Shown piece by piece: positions 1 through 7,198 of a stretch of DNA of 7,409 nucleotides; position 1 is the first letter of the stretch; each line of letters opens with the position of its first letter. The notes under the pieces were generated by a model that worked only from the letters and a program-made list of their open reading frames with translations, ran no database searches and was not told where the DNA came from. Origin of the DNA: SAR116 cluster bacterium (GTDB taxonomy: Bacteria; Pseudomonadota; Alphaproteobacteria; Puniceispirillales; Puniceispirillaceae); contig SHBC01000052.1 of assembly GCA_004213025.1 (NCBI GenBank), forward strand, positions 1 through 7,409, in the 5' to 3' direction. A program made the translations under genes and the position numbers.

Positions 1-66
1 CCATCGCCAATCTGCATCATTGCGCGGGGCTCTTAACGCTTTCTTTAGGGCTGATGGATTATCCCT

Positions 67-882
67 GTGGGTATGGCCAAGCAACCCGACATACCGCCCG
101 ACCTTTTGCCCGACCTTCCACCGGACCGTCCGCCAGATAGTCCAAAAGATGATTCAGGTGACCGCGACCACACGGCCGCGCGGCCACCCACCAGTCAATC
201 AGGTCCTCAACCGTCCCACCAGTCAGGACATCGGGCCCGCATGCGGGCGAAGCTTCTCGACAAGGGTGCCGCCGCCTTCAGCGAGCTGGAACTTCTCGAG
301 ATGCTGCTCTATGCCGGCAACCCGCGCACCGACACCAAACCGCTGGCGAAGACTCTGATGGCCAGTTTCGGGTCGCTCTCGGCGGTGCTGCGCGCGCCGG
401 CAAAGATGCTTGGTGATCATCGCGGGATGGGGGATGCCTCGGTAACGGCGCTGAAGATCGTTGAGGCGGCCGGGCTGCATCTCAGCCATTCCGACATTCA
501 CAACCGACATGTCCTGGCAAGCTGGAGCGAGGTTCAGCATTACTGCATCACGCGGCTGTCACATGAACCGATCGAACATTTCATGATGCTGTGTCTCGAC
601 AACCGGAACCGGCTGATCGCCGAGGAACGACTGTTCAGCGGCACCATCGACCAGACGCCGGTCTATGTCCGCGAGGTTGTCGCCGCCGCGCTGCGCCATC
701 ACGCCAAGGCGGTGATCCTCGTCCATAACCATCCCAGCGGCGAGACCGAGCCTTCGCGCGCCGATATCGAGATGACGGCCGAGCTTCGCGCGGCGCTGGC
801 GCTGGTTACGGTGACGCTTCACGATCATCTGGTTGTTGCCGGCCGCGAGGTGGTGAGTTTCAAGAGTCTGGGGCTTCTCTAG
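67..882 (+). CDS. radC: RadC-family JAB/MPN-domain protein (UPF0758)
   Basis: The product has 271 residues in two recognisable parts. After a proline/aspartate-rich tail (about residues 1-55) comes the helical N-terminal RadC region (about 56-140, beginning GHRARMRAKLLDKG). The MPN/JAB domain follows (about 150-271) with a complete metal-binding pattern HxH-x7-S-xx-D: His220, His222, Ser230 and Asp233, within VHNHPSG. Family members were once called DNA repair proteins, but that role is doubtful for E. coli RadC. A metal-dependent hydrolase activity is inferred from the motif and is not established. The start is GTG at 67, with GGA at 56-58 as a weak ribosome site; ATG at 73 in the same frame is a close alternative. 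The gene is complete at its 3' end (TAG) and converges with the small gene at 944-1138. Family assignment is very sure; biological role is not. Confidence 0.93.
   Translation: MGMAKQPDIPPDLLPDLPPDRPPDSPKDDSGDRDHTAARPPTSQSGPQPSHQSGHRARMRAKLLDKGAAAFSELELLEMLLYAGNPRTDTKPLAKTLMASFGSLSAVLRAPAKMLGDHRGMGDASVTALKIVEAAGLHLSHSDIHNRHVLASWSEVQHYCITRLSHEPIEHFMMLCLDNRNRLIAEERLFSGTIDQTPVYVREVVAAALRHHAKAVILVHNHPSGETEPSRADIEMTAELRAALALVTVTLHDHLVVAGREVVSFKSLGLL
85..144 (+). repeat. Five 12-nt tandem repeats inside the radC 5' end
   Basis: Five consecutive degenerate 12-base units start at 85, 97, 109, 121 and 133. Units 1 to 3 begin CCCGAC, unit 4 CCGGAC and unit 5 CCAGAT. Each encodes a four-residue PDxx unit (PDIP, PDLL, PDLP, PDRP, PDSP; residues 7-26 of the RadC protein). 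The unit length is a multiple of three, so a gain or loss of units would keep the frame. The encoded tail is expected to be disordered and lies before the conserved RadC domains. Confidence 0.75.
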
Positions 883-924
883 CGAGAACATTCCGGCGTC
901 CGCACGCTGGCCTGGCGCATTAGC

Positions 925-940
925 CCGGCGCGCTGGCCGG
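925..940. terminator. Weak hairpin between convergent radC and the small gene
   Basis: CCGGC (925-929) and GCCGG (936-940) form a 5-bp GC stem with a 6-base loop. It sits 42 bases after the radC stop and just past the stop of the opposite-strand gene. Neither strand has a real T-run after it (AGTTATTT on +, none on -), so it is at best a poor terminator. A stem this short can arise by chance in GC-rich DNA. Confidence 0.15.
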
Positions 941-943
941 CAG

Positions 944-1138
944 TTATTTCGGGTCGGTTATATCGTTGATCTTGTTGCGCGCCTTGCGGGTCAGCTGACC
1001 GGCCCGCCGGCTGGCCTTCATCAATTTCGGGCGCGCCTGTTCGAGCGCCTTGCCAGCCGCCTCGCCAGCTTTTTTCTGCACCGCCGGATTGCGGGCGGCC
1101 ATCAACAGGGCATTGACGACAAGCCGTCGGATGAACAT
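944..1138 (-). CDS. Small basic alpha-helical protein of unknown function (64 aa)
   Basis: The product is 64 residues and I cannot name its function. It starts MFIRRLVVNALLMAARNP, a short hydrophobic and amphipathic stretch. The rest is rich in Ala, Lys and Arg with few helix breakers (QKKAGEAAGKALEQARPK and onward), ending near NDITDPK. It is strongly basic. A membrane-associated or nucleic-acid-binding helix is possible, but that is inference. The frame stays open upstream to 1306, but I chose ATG at 1138 because GAGGGA (1149-1154 on the - strand) sits 10 bases before it and because the longer form would run into purB. The gene is divergent from purB and converges with radC. It vaguely resembles short uncharacterised proteins of alphaproteobacteria, a recollection not tested here. 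Confidence 0.7.
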   Translation of the reverse strand: MFIRRLVVNALLMAARNPAVQKKAGEAAGKALEQARPKLMKASRRAGQLTRKARNKINDITDPK

Positions 1139-1164
1139 CGCTTCCAGGTCCCTCGCAGATCGAA

Positions 1165-1193
1165 TTGACAGGTCAGCGGCAACCCTTTTGTGC
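1165..1193 (+). promoter_or_regulatory. Candidate sigma-70-type promoter for the purine cluster
   Basis: A perfect TTGACA (1165-1170) lies in the gap upstream of purB. Seventeen bases further is TTGTGC (1188-1193), a poor match to a -10 element. The extended -10-like TGGTATTTC at 1206-1214 is another possibility but lacks a well-spaced -35. The location is where a promoter is needed, since the gene to the left is on the other strand. Use of this exact site is a guess. No E. coli-type PurR operator was seen in the gap. Confidence 0.3.
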
Positions 1194-1253
1194 CGGGTTA
1201 CGCACTGGTATTTCCACCTGTCTGATGCTACAACCACGACGCTGGCAGTGGCA

Positions 1254-1258
1254 AAGGA
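1254..1258 (+). promoter_or_regulatory. Ribosome binding site that fixes the purB start
   Basis: AAGGA lies 10 bases before ATG 1269. The purB reading frame is open as far back as 1050, so this site, together with the family-typical N-terminus [10 protein letters not shown], picks 1269 over the upstream ATGs. Confidence 0.65.
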
Positions 1259-1268
1259 AAACAGCTCG

Positions 1269-2570
1269 ATGATTCCCCGATATTCGCGACCGGAAATGAC
1301 CTCCATCTGGTCCGAACAGAGTAAGTTTCAAATCTGGTACGAAATTGAGGCACATGCCTGTGACGCGATGGCGGAGCTTGGCATGATCCCACAGGAAGCG
1401 GCGAAGGCCGTCTGGGATCGGGGCGGTTTTGACATTGACAGAATCAACGAGATCGAACGCGAAACCAAGCATGATGTCATCGCCTTCCTGACCAGCCTTG
1501 CCGAACATGTCGGCGAGGAAGCCCGCTTCGTGCATCAGGGCATGACCTCTTCCGACGTCCTCGACACAACGCTCGCCGTACAGATGACACGCGCCAGCGA
1601 TCTGTTGCTTGTCGGCATGGACCGCCTTCTGGCGGCGCTCAAGACCCGCGCCGAGGAACATCGCTACACCCCGACAATCGGCCGCAGCCACGGCATTCAT
1701 GCCGAACCGACAACCTTCGGACTCAAGCTTGCGACCTTCTTTGCCGAATTCACCCGCTGTCGCCAGCGTCTGGAGGCGGCGCGCGCCGAGATCGCCACCT
1801 GTGCGATTTCCGGCGCGGTTGGCACCTTTGCGCATATCGACCCGGCGGTCGAGGCGCATGTCGCCGAAAAACTGGGGCTGACGCCGGAACCGGTATCAAC
1901 CCAGGTCATTCCGCGCGACCGCCACGCGATGTTCTTTGCCATACTCGGTGTCATCGCGAGCTCGGTCGAACGGCTTGCCACCGAAATCAGGCATCTTCAA
2001 CGTACCGAGCTTCGCGAGGCGGAGGAGTTTTTCTCCGCTGGCCAGAAAGGCTCGTCGGCAATGCCGCACAAGCGCAATCCGGTGCTGACCGAAAACCTGA
2101 CCGGCCTGGCGCGCATCGTCCGCGCCGCCGTGACACCGGCGCTGGAGAATGTCGTGCTGTGGCATGAGCGTGATATCTCGCATTCATCGGTTGAACGTGT
2201 ATTCGGACCCGATGCCACCATCGCCCTTGATTTCGCGCTGCAACGCCTTGCCAGTGTGGTCGAAAAGCTGGTCGTCTATACCGATTCGATGCAGGAGAAC
2301 CTTGACCAGCTTGGCGGCCTTGTCCATTCGCAGCAGGTGATGCTGGCGCTGACCCAGAAAGGCGTCAGCCGCGAGGATGCCTATATCATGGTGCAGCGCA
2401 ACGCCATGGCCACCTGGAAGGATGGTGGCAGCTATCGCGACAGGTTGAAGGCCGACGCGGATGTGCAGGCGGCACTCAGCGCGACGGATATCGACGCGCT
2501 GTTCGACCTCGACCAGCATTTCCGGCATGTCGATACGATCTTTGCCCGCGTTTTCGGCGGGGGTTCATGA
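1269..2570 (+). CDS. purB: Adenylosuccinate lyase
   Basis: PurB is a cytosolic homotetrameric lyase of the fumarase/aspartase superfamily. It removes fumarate from SAICAR to give AICAR, and from adenylosuccinate to give AMP. The 433-residue product has the length of the short, Bacillus-like form and keeps that enzyme's numbering. It has His68 (ETKHD), His89 in [11 protein letters not shown], His141 ([14 protein letters not shown]), and the superfamily signature [11 protein letters not shown] at 261-271 with Ser262/Ser263 and Lys268. Glu275 follows. All the active-site residues I know of are present, so the enzyme should be active. The in-frame extension back to 1050 is not coding: it overlaps the opposite-strand small gene and lacks family similarity. 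The stop overlaps the purC start (ATGA), so the two are probably translationally coupled. Confidence 0.97.
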   Translation: MIPRYSRPEMTSIWSEQSKFQIWYEIEAHACDAMAELGMIPQEAAKAVWDRGGFDIDRINEIERETKHDVIAFLTSLAEHVGEEARFVHQGMTSSDVLDTTLAVQMTRASDLLLVGMDRLLAALKTRAEEHRYTPTIGRSHGIHAEPTTFGLKLATFFAEFTRCRQRLEAARAEIATCAISGAVGTFAHIDPAVEAHVAEKLGLTPEPVSTQVIPRDRHAMFFAILGVIASSVERLATEIRHLQRTELREAEEFFSAGQKGSSAMPHKRNPVLTENLTGLARIVRAAVTPALENVVLWHERDISHSSVERVFGPDATIALDFALQRLASVVEKLVVYTDSMQENLDQLGGLVHSQQVMLALTQKGVSREDAYIMVQRNAMATWKDGGSYRDRLKADADVQAALSATDIDALFDLDQHFRHVDTIFARVFGGGS

Positions 2571-3301
2571 TGGGGGAGCGCCAACCACTTTATGAGGGCA
2601 AGGCCAAGATCATCTATCCCGGGCCCGATGCCGGCACACTTGTGCAGTATTTCAAGGATGACGCCACCGCCTTCAACGCCCAGAAGAAAGACGTCATCAC
2701 CGGCAAGGGCGTGCTGAACAATTTCATCAGCGAGCATATCATGAACCGGCTTGCCGACGCCGGCGTGACAACCCATTTCATCGAACGGCTGAATGAACGT
2801 GAGCAATTGATCCGCGCGCTGGAGATCATCCCTGTCGAAGTGGTTGTCCGTAATGTCGCCGCCGGGTCCATCTGCCCGCGACTGGGACTGACCGAAGGCG
2901 ACGATCTGCCGTCGACACTGGTTGAATTCTGTCTGAAGGATGACGCGCTTGGCGACCCGATCATCGCGCGCGAACATATCCTGACATTCGGCTGGGCCAG
3001 TGCCGGGGAATTCGATGTCATGGTCGCCGAGACACACCGCATCAATGCCCTGCTGACCGATATCTTCACCGCCATCGACGTCAGGCTGATCGACTTCAAG
3101 CTTGAATTCGGGCGGCCGGCGGATGGCAGCGGCGGGGTGATGCTTGCCGATGAAATCAGCCCCGACAATTGCCGCCTCTGGCAGGTCGGCACAGACGAAA
3201 AAATGGACAAGGACAGGTTCCGCCGCGATCTTGGCGGCCTGACCGAAGCCTATCAGGAAATCGCGTGCCGCCTTGGCGTGACCATACCGCAGGCAAGCTG
3301 A
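2567..3301 (+). CDS. purC: SAICAR synthetase (phosphoribosylaminoimidazole-succinocarboxamide synthase)
   Basis: PurC joins CAIR and aspartate with ATP to make SAICAR, the substrate of the neighbouring PurB. The 244-residue product is of normal bacterial length. It shows the nucleotide-binding start LYEGKAK (8-14), DATAFNA (32-38), the first family signature [15 protein letters not shown] (87-101), the second signature LIDFKLEFG (174-182), and [13 protein letters not shown] (193-205). The start is ATG 2567, which overlaps the purB stop by four bases. ATG 2570 directly after it is equally usable and would shorten the protein by one residue. GGCGGGGG just upstream may serve as the ribosome site. 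No oddities were seen. Confidence 0.97.
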   Translation: MMGERQPLYEGKAKIIYPGPDAGTLVQYFKDDATAFNAQKKDVITGKGVLNNFISEHIMNRLADAGVTTHFIERLNEREQLIRALEIIPVEVVVRNVAAGSICPRLGLTEGDDLPSTLVEFCLKDDALGDPIIAREHILTFGWASAGEFDVMVAETHRINALLTDIFTAIDVRLIDFKLEFGRPADGSGGVMLADEISPDNCRLWQVGTDEKMDKDRFRRDLGGLTEAYQEIACRLGVTIPQAS

Positions 3302-3338
3302 CCGCCTGCTCCACCGCATCGATGCAAAGGACAGATCC

Positions 3339-3593
3339 ATGCAGGTAATCGTCAACATCTCGCTGAAAGAGGGCGTTCTCGACCCGCAGGGACGCGCCAT
3401 CGGACGCTCGCTCACCGATCTCGGATTTCAGGAAGTCGGCGAGGTCCGGGTTGGCAAGCGTATCGCCCTCGATATCGACGAGACCGACCCGGCACGGGCA
3501 GAACAACGTGTGGCCCGCATGTGCGAGACCCTGCTGGCGAACACCGTGATCGAGGATTACGAGATCGAGATTGCCGGGGAGGATGAGGGATGA
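3339..3593 (+). CDS. purS: FGAM synthase subunit PurS
   Basis: PurS is the small structural subunit of the three-part phosphoribosylformylglycinamidine synthase. It bridges PurQ and PurL and has no catalytic role of its own. The 84-residue length fits the family, as do the pattern VNISLKEGVLDPQGRAI near the start, the central GEVRVGKRIALDID, and the end NTVIEDYEIEI. The start ATG 3339 has AAAGGA at 3326-3331, 7 bases upstream. A 37-base gap separates it from purC, the only non-overlapping junction between purB and purL. Its stop overlaps the purQ start (ATGA at 3590-3593), which fits the fixed stoichiometry of the complex. Confidence 0.96.
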   Translation: MQVIVNISLKEGVLDPQGRAIGRSLTDLGFQEVGEVRVGKRIALDIDETDPARAEQRVARMCETLLANTVIEDYEIEIAGEDEG

Positions 3594-4294
3594 GCCTGAG
3601 CGCGCTTCGCGTCGCCATCATCGTCTTTCCGGGATCAAACTGCGACCGTGACATGATGGTGGCCGTCGAAAAGCTGGCCGGGCGTCGGCCAGCCCTTGTC
3701 TGGCACAAGGAAACAAGCCTCGACCCGGTCGATCTGGCAATCATTCCCGGCGGCTTTTCCTACGGCGATTATCTTCGCTGCGGTGCGCTGGCGGCGCGAT
3801 CGCCAATCATGGAGGCCGTCCTCGACCATGCCGCGCGCGGCGGCGCCGTGATGGGAATCTGTAACGGGTTCCAGGTGTTGCTCGAGGCTGGCCTTCTCCC
3901 CGGCGTTCTGGTCGAAAATGCCGGCCTCAAATATGTCTGCCGCAACACCTGTGTCGAGGTTGTCGGCGGCACCGATTCGCCCTTCACCACAGGACTTGTC
4001 CCGGGGCAGAAGCTGATCATTCCGGTGGCGCATAATGAGGGCAATTATTTCGCTGGTGATGATGATCTGCAACGTCTCGAGGATAATGGCCAGATCGCGT
4101 TCCGCTATGTCGACAGCGACATTCACGGGCCGTCCAATCCGAATGGTGCCGCCCGCGACATTGCCGGCATCATCTCGGCGAATGGCCGTGTCATGGGCAT
4201 GATGCCACATCCTGAACGCGCTATTTCAGCCGAGCTTGGCAGCGCCGACGGCGCCACCATGCTGACCGCCAGCCTGGAGGCCCTTGTGTCATGA
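3590..4294 (+). CDS. purQ: FGAM synthase glutaminase subunit PurQ
   Basis: PurQ is a class I (triad) glutamine amidotransferase that hydrolyses glutamine and passes ammonia to PurL through the PurS-bridged complex. The 234-residue product begins with the typical [14 protein letters not shown] (8-21) and has [16 protein letters not shown] (51-66). The nucleophile is Cys91 in GICNGFQVL. The triad is completed by His207 and Glu209 in MMPHPER. This is the standalone form, unlike the fused PurL of E. coli. The start overlaps the purS stop, and the stop overlaps the purL start, both as ATGA. All key residues are present. Confidence 0.97.
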   Translation: MSLSALRVAIIVFPGSNCDRDMMVAVEKLAGRRPALVWHKETSLDPVDLAIIPGGFSYGDYLRCGALAARSPIMEAVLDHAARGGAVMGICNGFQVLLEAGLLPGVLVENAGLKYVCRNTCVEVVGGTDSPFTTGLVPGQKLIIPVAHNEGNYFAGDDDLQRLEDNGQIAFRYVDSDIHGPSNPNGAARDIAGIISANGRVMGMMPHPERAISAELGSADGATMLTASLEALVS

Positions 4295-6522
4295 GCGATA
4301 TCATGAGCGCGCCACATCACGACCCCGCCATGACCTTCGAGAATGCCGCCTCAATGGGGCTGTCGCAGGAAGAATGGGACCTCATCCTGACACGTCTTGG
4401 CCGCACGCCGAACCTGTGCGAGCTGGGCATCTTCTCAGCCATGTGGTCGGAGCATTGCTCCTACAAATCCTCAAAGAGATGGCTGAAGACGCTGCCGACC
4501 GAGGGACCGCAGGTCATCCAGGGGCCAGGCGAGAATGCCGGCGCCGTCGATATCGGTGACGGGCTTGCCGCCATCTTCAAGATCGAGAGCCACAACCACC
4601 CGTCTTTCATCGAGCCCTATCAGGGCGCGGCGACGGGTGTTGGCGGCATCCTTCGTGACGTCTTCACGATGGGCGCGCGGCCGGTGGCACTGTTGAACGC
4701 GCTGCGATTCGGTGCTGCCGACCATGAGAAGACACGCCACCTTCTGTCCGGCGTTGTGTCGGGCATTGGCGGCTACGGTAACTGCATCGGCATCCCAACG
4801 ATTGGCGGCGAGGTCAATTTCGATGCGTCCTACAATGGCAATATCCTTGTGAACGCGATGGCGATCGGGCTTGCCAACAGCGACCGCATCTTCCGCTCGG
4901 CAGCGACGGGCCCGGGCAATCCGGTGATCTATGTCGGCGCGAAAACAGGCCGCGACGGCATTCATGGCGCCACCATGGCGTCGGCGGAATTCTCCGACGA
5001 GACGGAATCCAAGCGCCCGACAGTTCAGGTTGGTGACCCGTTTACCGGCAAGCTGTTGATGGAGGCCTGCCTTGAGTTGATGGCGTCGGACTCGGTTCTC
5101 TCCATTCAGGATATGGGGGCCGCCGGCCTGACCTCCTCTTCGGTCGAGATGGCGTCAAAAGGCGGGCTCGGTATGGAGATGGACCTCGATCTGGTGCCGG
5201 CCCGTGAAGACGGGATGAGCGCCTATGAATTGATGCTGTCGGAAAGCCAGGAACGGATGCTGATGGTCCTGAAGCCTGACGCCACCGAAACAGCGCGCCA
5301 GATTTTTGAGAAATGGGACCTCGATTTCATGCCAATCGGCAAGGTAACCGAAACCGGGCGACTTGTCCTGCTGAAGGATGGCGACATCGCCTGTGATATC
5401 CCGCTGGCACCGCTTGTCGATGACGCGCCGGAATATGACCGCCCGCAGGCAGAGGTGGTTAAGCGACCGGTTCTGGCCAGTGCCGATGTCAGCGATGACA
5501 GGCCTGTCACCGCGGTTCTGAAGGAACTCCTCAGCAGTGTCGATCTTGCCAGCCGGCGCTGGATCTATGAGCAATATGACAGCCAGGTGATGGCGGATAC
5601 GATTGCGCCACCAGGCGGCGATGCAGGCCTTGTCCGGATTCATGGCTCACGCCGCGGCCTTGCCGCCAGCACCGATTGCACGCCGCGCTATGTCGAGGCG
5701 GACCCGCACACGGGCGGTGCACAGGCCGTCGCCGAGGCGTGGCGGAACCTTTCGGCGATTGGCGCGCGCGGCCTTGCGATCACCAACAATCTGAATTTCG
5801 GCAATCCGGAACGCCCCGAAATCCTGGCGCAGATGGCGCAATCGGTTCTTGGCATGGGCGATGCCGCGCGCGTGCTGGACACCCCCGTCGTGTCTGGCAA
5901 TGTCTCGCTCTATAACGAGACAGATGGCAGTGCCATCCTGCCCTGCCCGGTCATCGGCATGGTCGGCACGATCGAGGATATCGGAACCGCCGTCGGCATC
6001 GCACCTGGCGCTGCCGACCTGGCGCTGATCGTGATTGGCCAGACAGATGAAGCGGATGATGGCTGGCTTGGTGTCTCGCTCTACGCCCGCAATCTGGCAG
6101 GCGCGCCCCAGGCAGCGCCGCCACCGGTCGATCTGGAGGCGGAACGCCGCAACGGCCTGTTCGTCCAGCAGCAGATTGCCAGCGGCACAATCACGGCAGC
6201 ACATGACATCAGCGATGGCGGCCTTGCCGTCGCCATTGCCGAAATGTGCATCACCGGACGAATCGGCGCGCAGATCACCCTGCCATCAGGCGGCAACCGC
6301 CATGGGTGGGCCTTTGGCGAGGATCAGGCACGCTATGTCGTCGCCACCGCCGACCCGCAGGCATTGCTGGGCGCGGCGCAGGCTGCCGGCGTGCCGGCTG
6401 CGGCGATAGGCAGCACCCGTGACGGAGGCGAATTGCAATTCGGCGATGAGGGTGCCATATCTGTAGAAGACCTGAGAGTTCTGGTCGAGGCGACCATTCC
6501 CGAGATGATGCAGGGCGGGTGA
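4291..6522 (+). CDS. purL: FGAM synthase large (small-type) subunit PurL
   Basis: PurL is the ATP-dependent synthetase subunit that converts FGAR plus ammonia to FGAM, using ammonia from PurQ. At 743 residues it is the small, PurS/PurQ-dependent type and not the ~1300-residue fused type. It has [12 protein letters not shown] (51-62) with the conserved His55, [14 protein letters not shown] (78-91), and [21 protein letters not shown] (96-116) for nucleotide and metal binding. The [15 protein letters not shown] segment (220-234) and IQDMGAAGL (272-280) follow. The second AIRS-like half carries NNLNFGNPE (499-507), [10 protein letters not shown] (535-544) and [16 protein letters not shown] (637-652). 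ATG 4291 overlaps the purQ stop; ATG 4303 is an in-frame alternative four codons on. The reading frame is intact. Confidence 0.98.
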   Translation: MSDIMSAPHHDPAMTFENAASMGLSQEEWDLILTRLGRTPNLCELGIFSAMWSEHCSYKSSKRWLKTLPTEGPQVIQGPGENAGAVDIGDGLAAIFKIESHNHPSFIEPYQGAATGVGGILRDVFTMGARPVALLNALRFGAADHEKTRHLLSGVVSGIGGYGNCIGIPTIGGEVNFDASYNGNILVNAMAIGLANSDRIFRSAATGPGNPVIYVGAKTGRDGIHGATMASAEFSDETESKRPTVQVGDPFTGKLLMEACLELMASDSVLSIQDMGAAGLTSSSVEMASKGGLGMEMDLDLVPAREDGMSAYELMLSESQERMLMVLKPDATETARQIFEKWDLDFMPIGKVTETGRLVLLKDGDIACDIPLAPLVDDAPEYDRPQAEVVKRPVLASADVSDDRPVTAVLKELLSSVDLASRRWIYEQYDSQVMADTIAPPGGDAGLVRIHGSRRGLAASTDCTPRYVEADPHTGGAQAVAEAWRNLSAIGARGLAITNNLNFGNPERPEILAQMAQSVLGMGDAARVLDTPVVSGNVSLYNETDGSAILPCPVIGMVGTIEDIGTAVGIAPGAADLALIVIGQTDEADDGWLGVSLYARNLAGAPQAAPPPVDLEAERRNGLFVQQQIASGTITAAHDISDGGLAVAIAEMCITGRIGAQITLPSGGNRHGWAFGEDQARYVVATADPQALLGAAQAAGVPAAAIGSTRDGGELQFGDEGAISVEDLRVLVEATIPEMMQGG

Positions 6523-6534
6523 CGCCATCTAACC

Positions 6535-6540
6535 AGGAGG
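6535..6540 (+). promoter_or_regulatory. Strong Shine-Dalgarno before the BolA gene
   Basis: AGGAGG is a perfect anti-16S match in the 28-base gap after purL. It lies 10 bases before ATG 6551, 3 bases before the out-of-frame ATG 6544, and 16 before in-frame ATG 6557. The spacing therefore favours 6551. The strength of this site contrasts with the overlap-coupled starts upstream and suggests independent ribosome entry for bolA. Confidence 0.7.
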
Positions 6541-6550
6541 ACAATGCCTC

Positions 6551-6790
6551 ATGCCGATGCAGGCATCTGAAATCGAGACGCTGATCAAGGACGCCTTCCC
6601 CGATGCCGAGGTGGTGATCGAGGATCTTCGTGGTGACGGCGACCATTATGCCTGCCGCGTTGTTGCACAGGCCTTTACCGGCAAGAGCCGGGTCCAGCAG
6701 CACCAGATGGTCTATAAGGCGCTTGGTGGCCGCATGGGCGGCGAATTGCACGCGCTGGCACTACAGACATCGGCACCGACAAACAACTGA
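6551..6790 (+). CDS. bolA: BolA-family protein (IbaG-like), Fe-S partner of glutaredoxin
   Basis: This 79-residue product covers the whole BolA/IbaG fold. It starts with a helix (ASEIETLIKDAFPDA), then strands around EDLRGDGDHYACRVV, then the family motif SRVQQHQMVYKAL (46-58), and the conserved C-terminal His67 (GELHALALQT). His32 in the GDGDHY loop resembles the loop histidine of IbaG-type proteins, and Cys35 is nearby. In known BolA-glutaredoxin heterodimers the cluster is held by such loop and C-terminal residues, so His32 and His67 are inferred ligands. The next gene is a CGFS glutaredoxin, the usual partner. Classical BolA was described as a transcription regulator, but a role in [2Fe-2S] handling is more likely for this type. 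The symbol is given at family level. Confidence 0.92.
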   Translation: MPMQASEIETLIKDAFPDAEVVIEDLRGDGDHYACRVVAQAFTGKSRVQQHQMVYKALGGRMGGELHALALQTSAPTNN

Positions 6791-6825
6791 ATTCCGGACC
6801 GTGGCGACCAGCCCGTCCCCCAGCT

Positions 6826-6829
6826 GGAG
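6826..6829 (+). promoter_or_regulatory. Ribosome binding site that decides the glutaredoxin start
   Basis: GGAG ends 8 bases before ATG 6838 but only 2 bases before the in-frame ATG 6832. The spacing makes 6838 the likelier start. Confidence 0.55.
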
Positions 6830-6837
6830 AAATGATC

Positions 6838-7179
6838 ATGCTTGATGACGCAACCCGCGACCGTATCCAGGCCGATATCGGCGGCGATGATGTTGTTCTT
6901 TTCATGAAGGGCACCCCGGTGTTCCCGCAATGCGGATTCTCGGCCGCCGTGGTCGGTGTGCTGACGCATCTTGGTGTGCCGTTCCGCGGCATCAATGTTC
7001 TCGAGGATGGCAGCATCCGCGAAGGCATCAAGGCATTTTCCGACTGGCCGACAATCCCGCAGCTCTATGTAAAGGGTGAATTTGTCGGTGGCTGTGACAT
7101 CATTCGCGAGATGTATGAGACCGGCGAGTTGACCGAGATGTTCCAGACCCGCGGCGTCGACGCCAAGCCATCTGCCTGA
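6838..7179 (+). CDS. grxD: Monothiol CGFS glutaredoxin (Grx4/GrxD type)
   Basis: The protein is 113 residues from ATG 6838 (115 from ATG 6832), the same size as E. coli GrxD. It shows MKGTPVFPQCGFS with the single active-site cysteine in CGFS (residues 32-35 from 6838), the glutathione-binding WPTIPQLYVKGEFVGGCDI, and the C-terminal EMYETGEL. Such proteins bind a [2Fe-2S] cluster with glutathione as a dimer or as a heterodimer with BolA proteins. They act in cluster delivery or iron sensing more than as dithiol reductases. The gene lies 47 bases after bolA in the same direction and is probably co-transcribed. It is the last gene of the + strand run; the next gene is convergent, 19 bases away. 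Confidence 0.96.
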   Translation: MLDDATRDRIQADIGGDDVVLFMKGTPVFPQCGFSAAVVGVLTHLGVPFRGINVLEDGSIREGIKAFSDWPTIPQLYVKGEFVGGCDIIREMYETGELTEMFQTRGVDAKPSA

Positions 7180-7198
7180 CCAAAGCCTGCCAAATCTG

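Noticed and set aside
1..66. Tail of an upstream gene or a promoter before radC
   Set aside because: Too short to judge. One + frame stops at 34-36, there is no recognisable protein end, and no convincing -35/-10 pair.
20..358. 112-codon + strand open frame overlapping radC
   Set aside because: It is in a different frame from the well-supported RadC product, and its translation looks like random high-Pro/Arg sequence.
1050..1268. In-frame upstream extension of purB to ATG 1050
   Set aside because: It overlaps the opposite-strand small gene and the divergent gap, and has no family match. PurB proteins begin with [14 protein letters not shown] sequence, and ATG 1269 has a ribosome site.
1139..1268. 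Riboswitch or PurR operator upstream of purB
   Set aside because: I saw no purine or guanine riboswitch core and no palindromic ACGCAAACGTTTGCGT-type site. The inverted repeats present are short and may be chance.
1173..1859. 228-codon - strand open frame opposite purB and its upstream gap
   Set aside because: It is a shadow of purB coding sequence, with no recognisable motif and no clear ribosome site.
2432..3415. Long open frame (327 codons) on the - strand opposite purB/purC/purS
   Set aside because: It lies antisense to fully conserved genes with intact motifs. GC-rich codon use keeps the opposite frame open, and the translation shows no recognised domain.
5647..6204. 185-codon - strand open frame opposite purL
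   Set aside because: It is antisense to conserved PurL segments and its composition is that of a GC-rich shadow frame.
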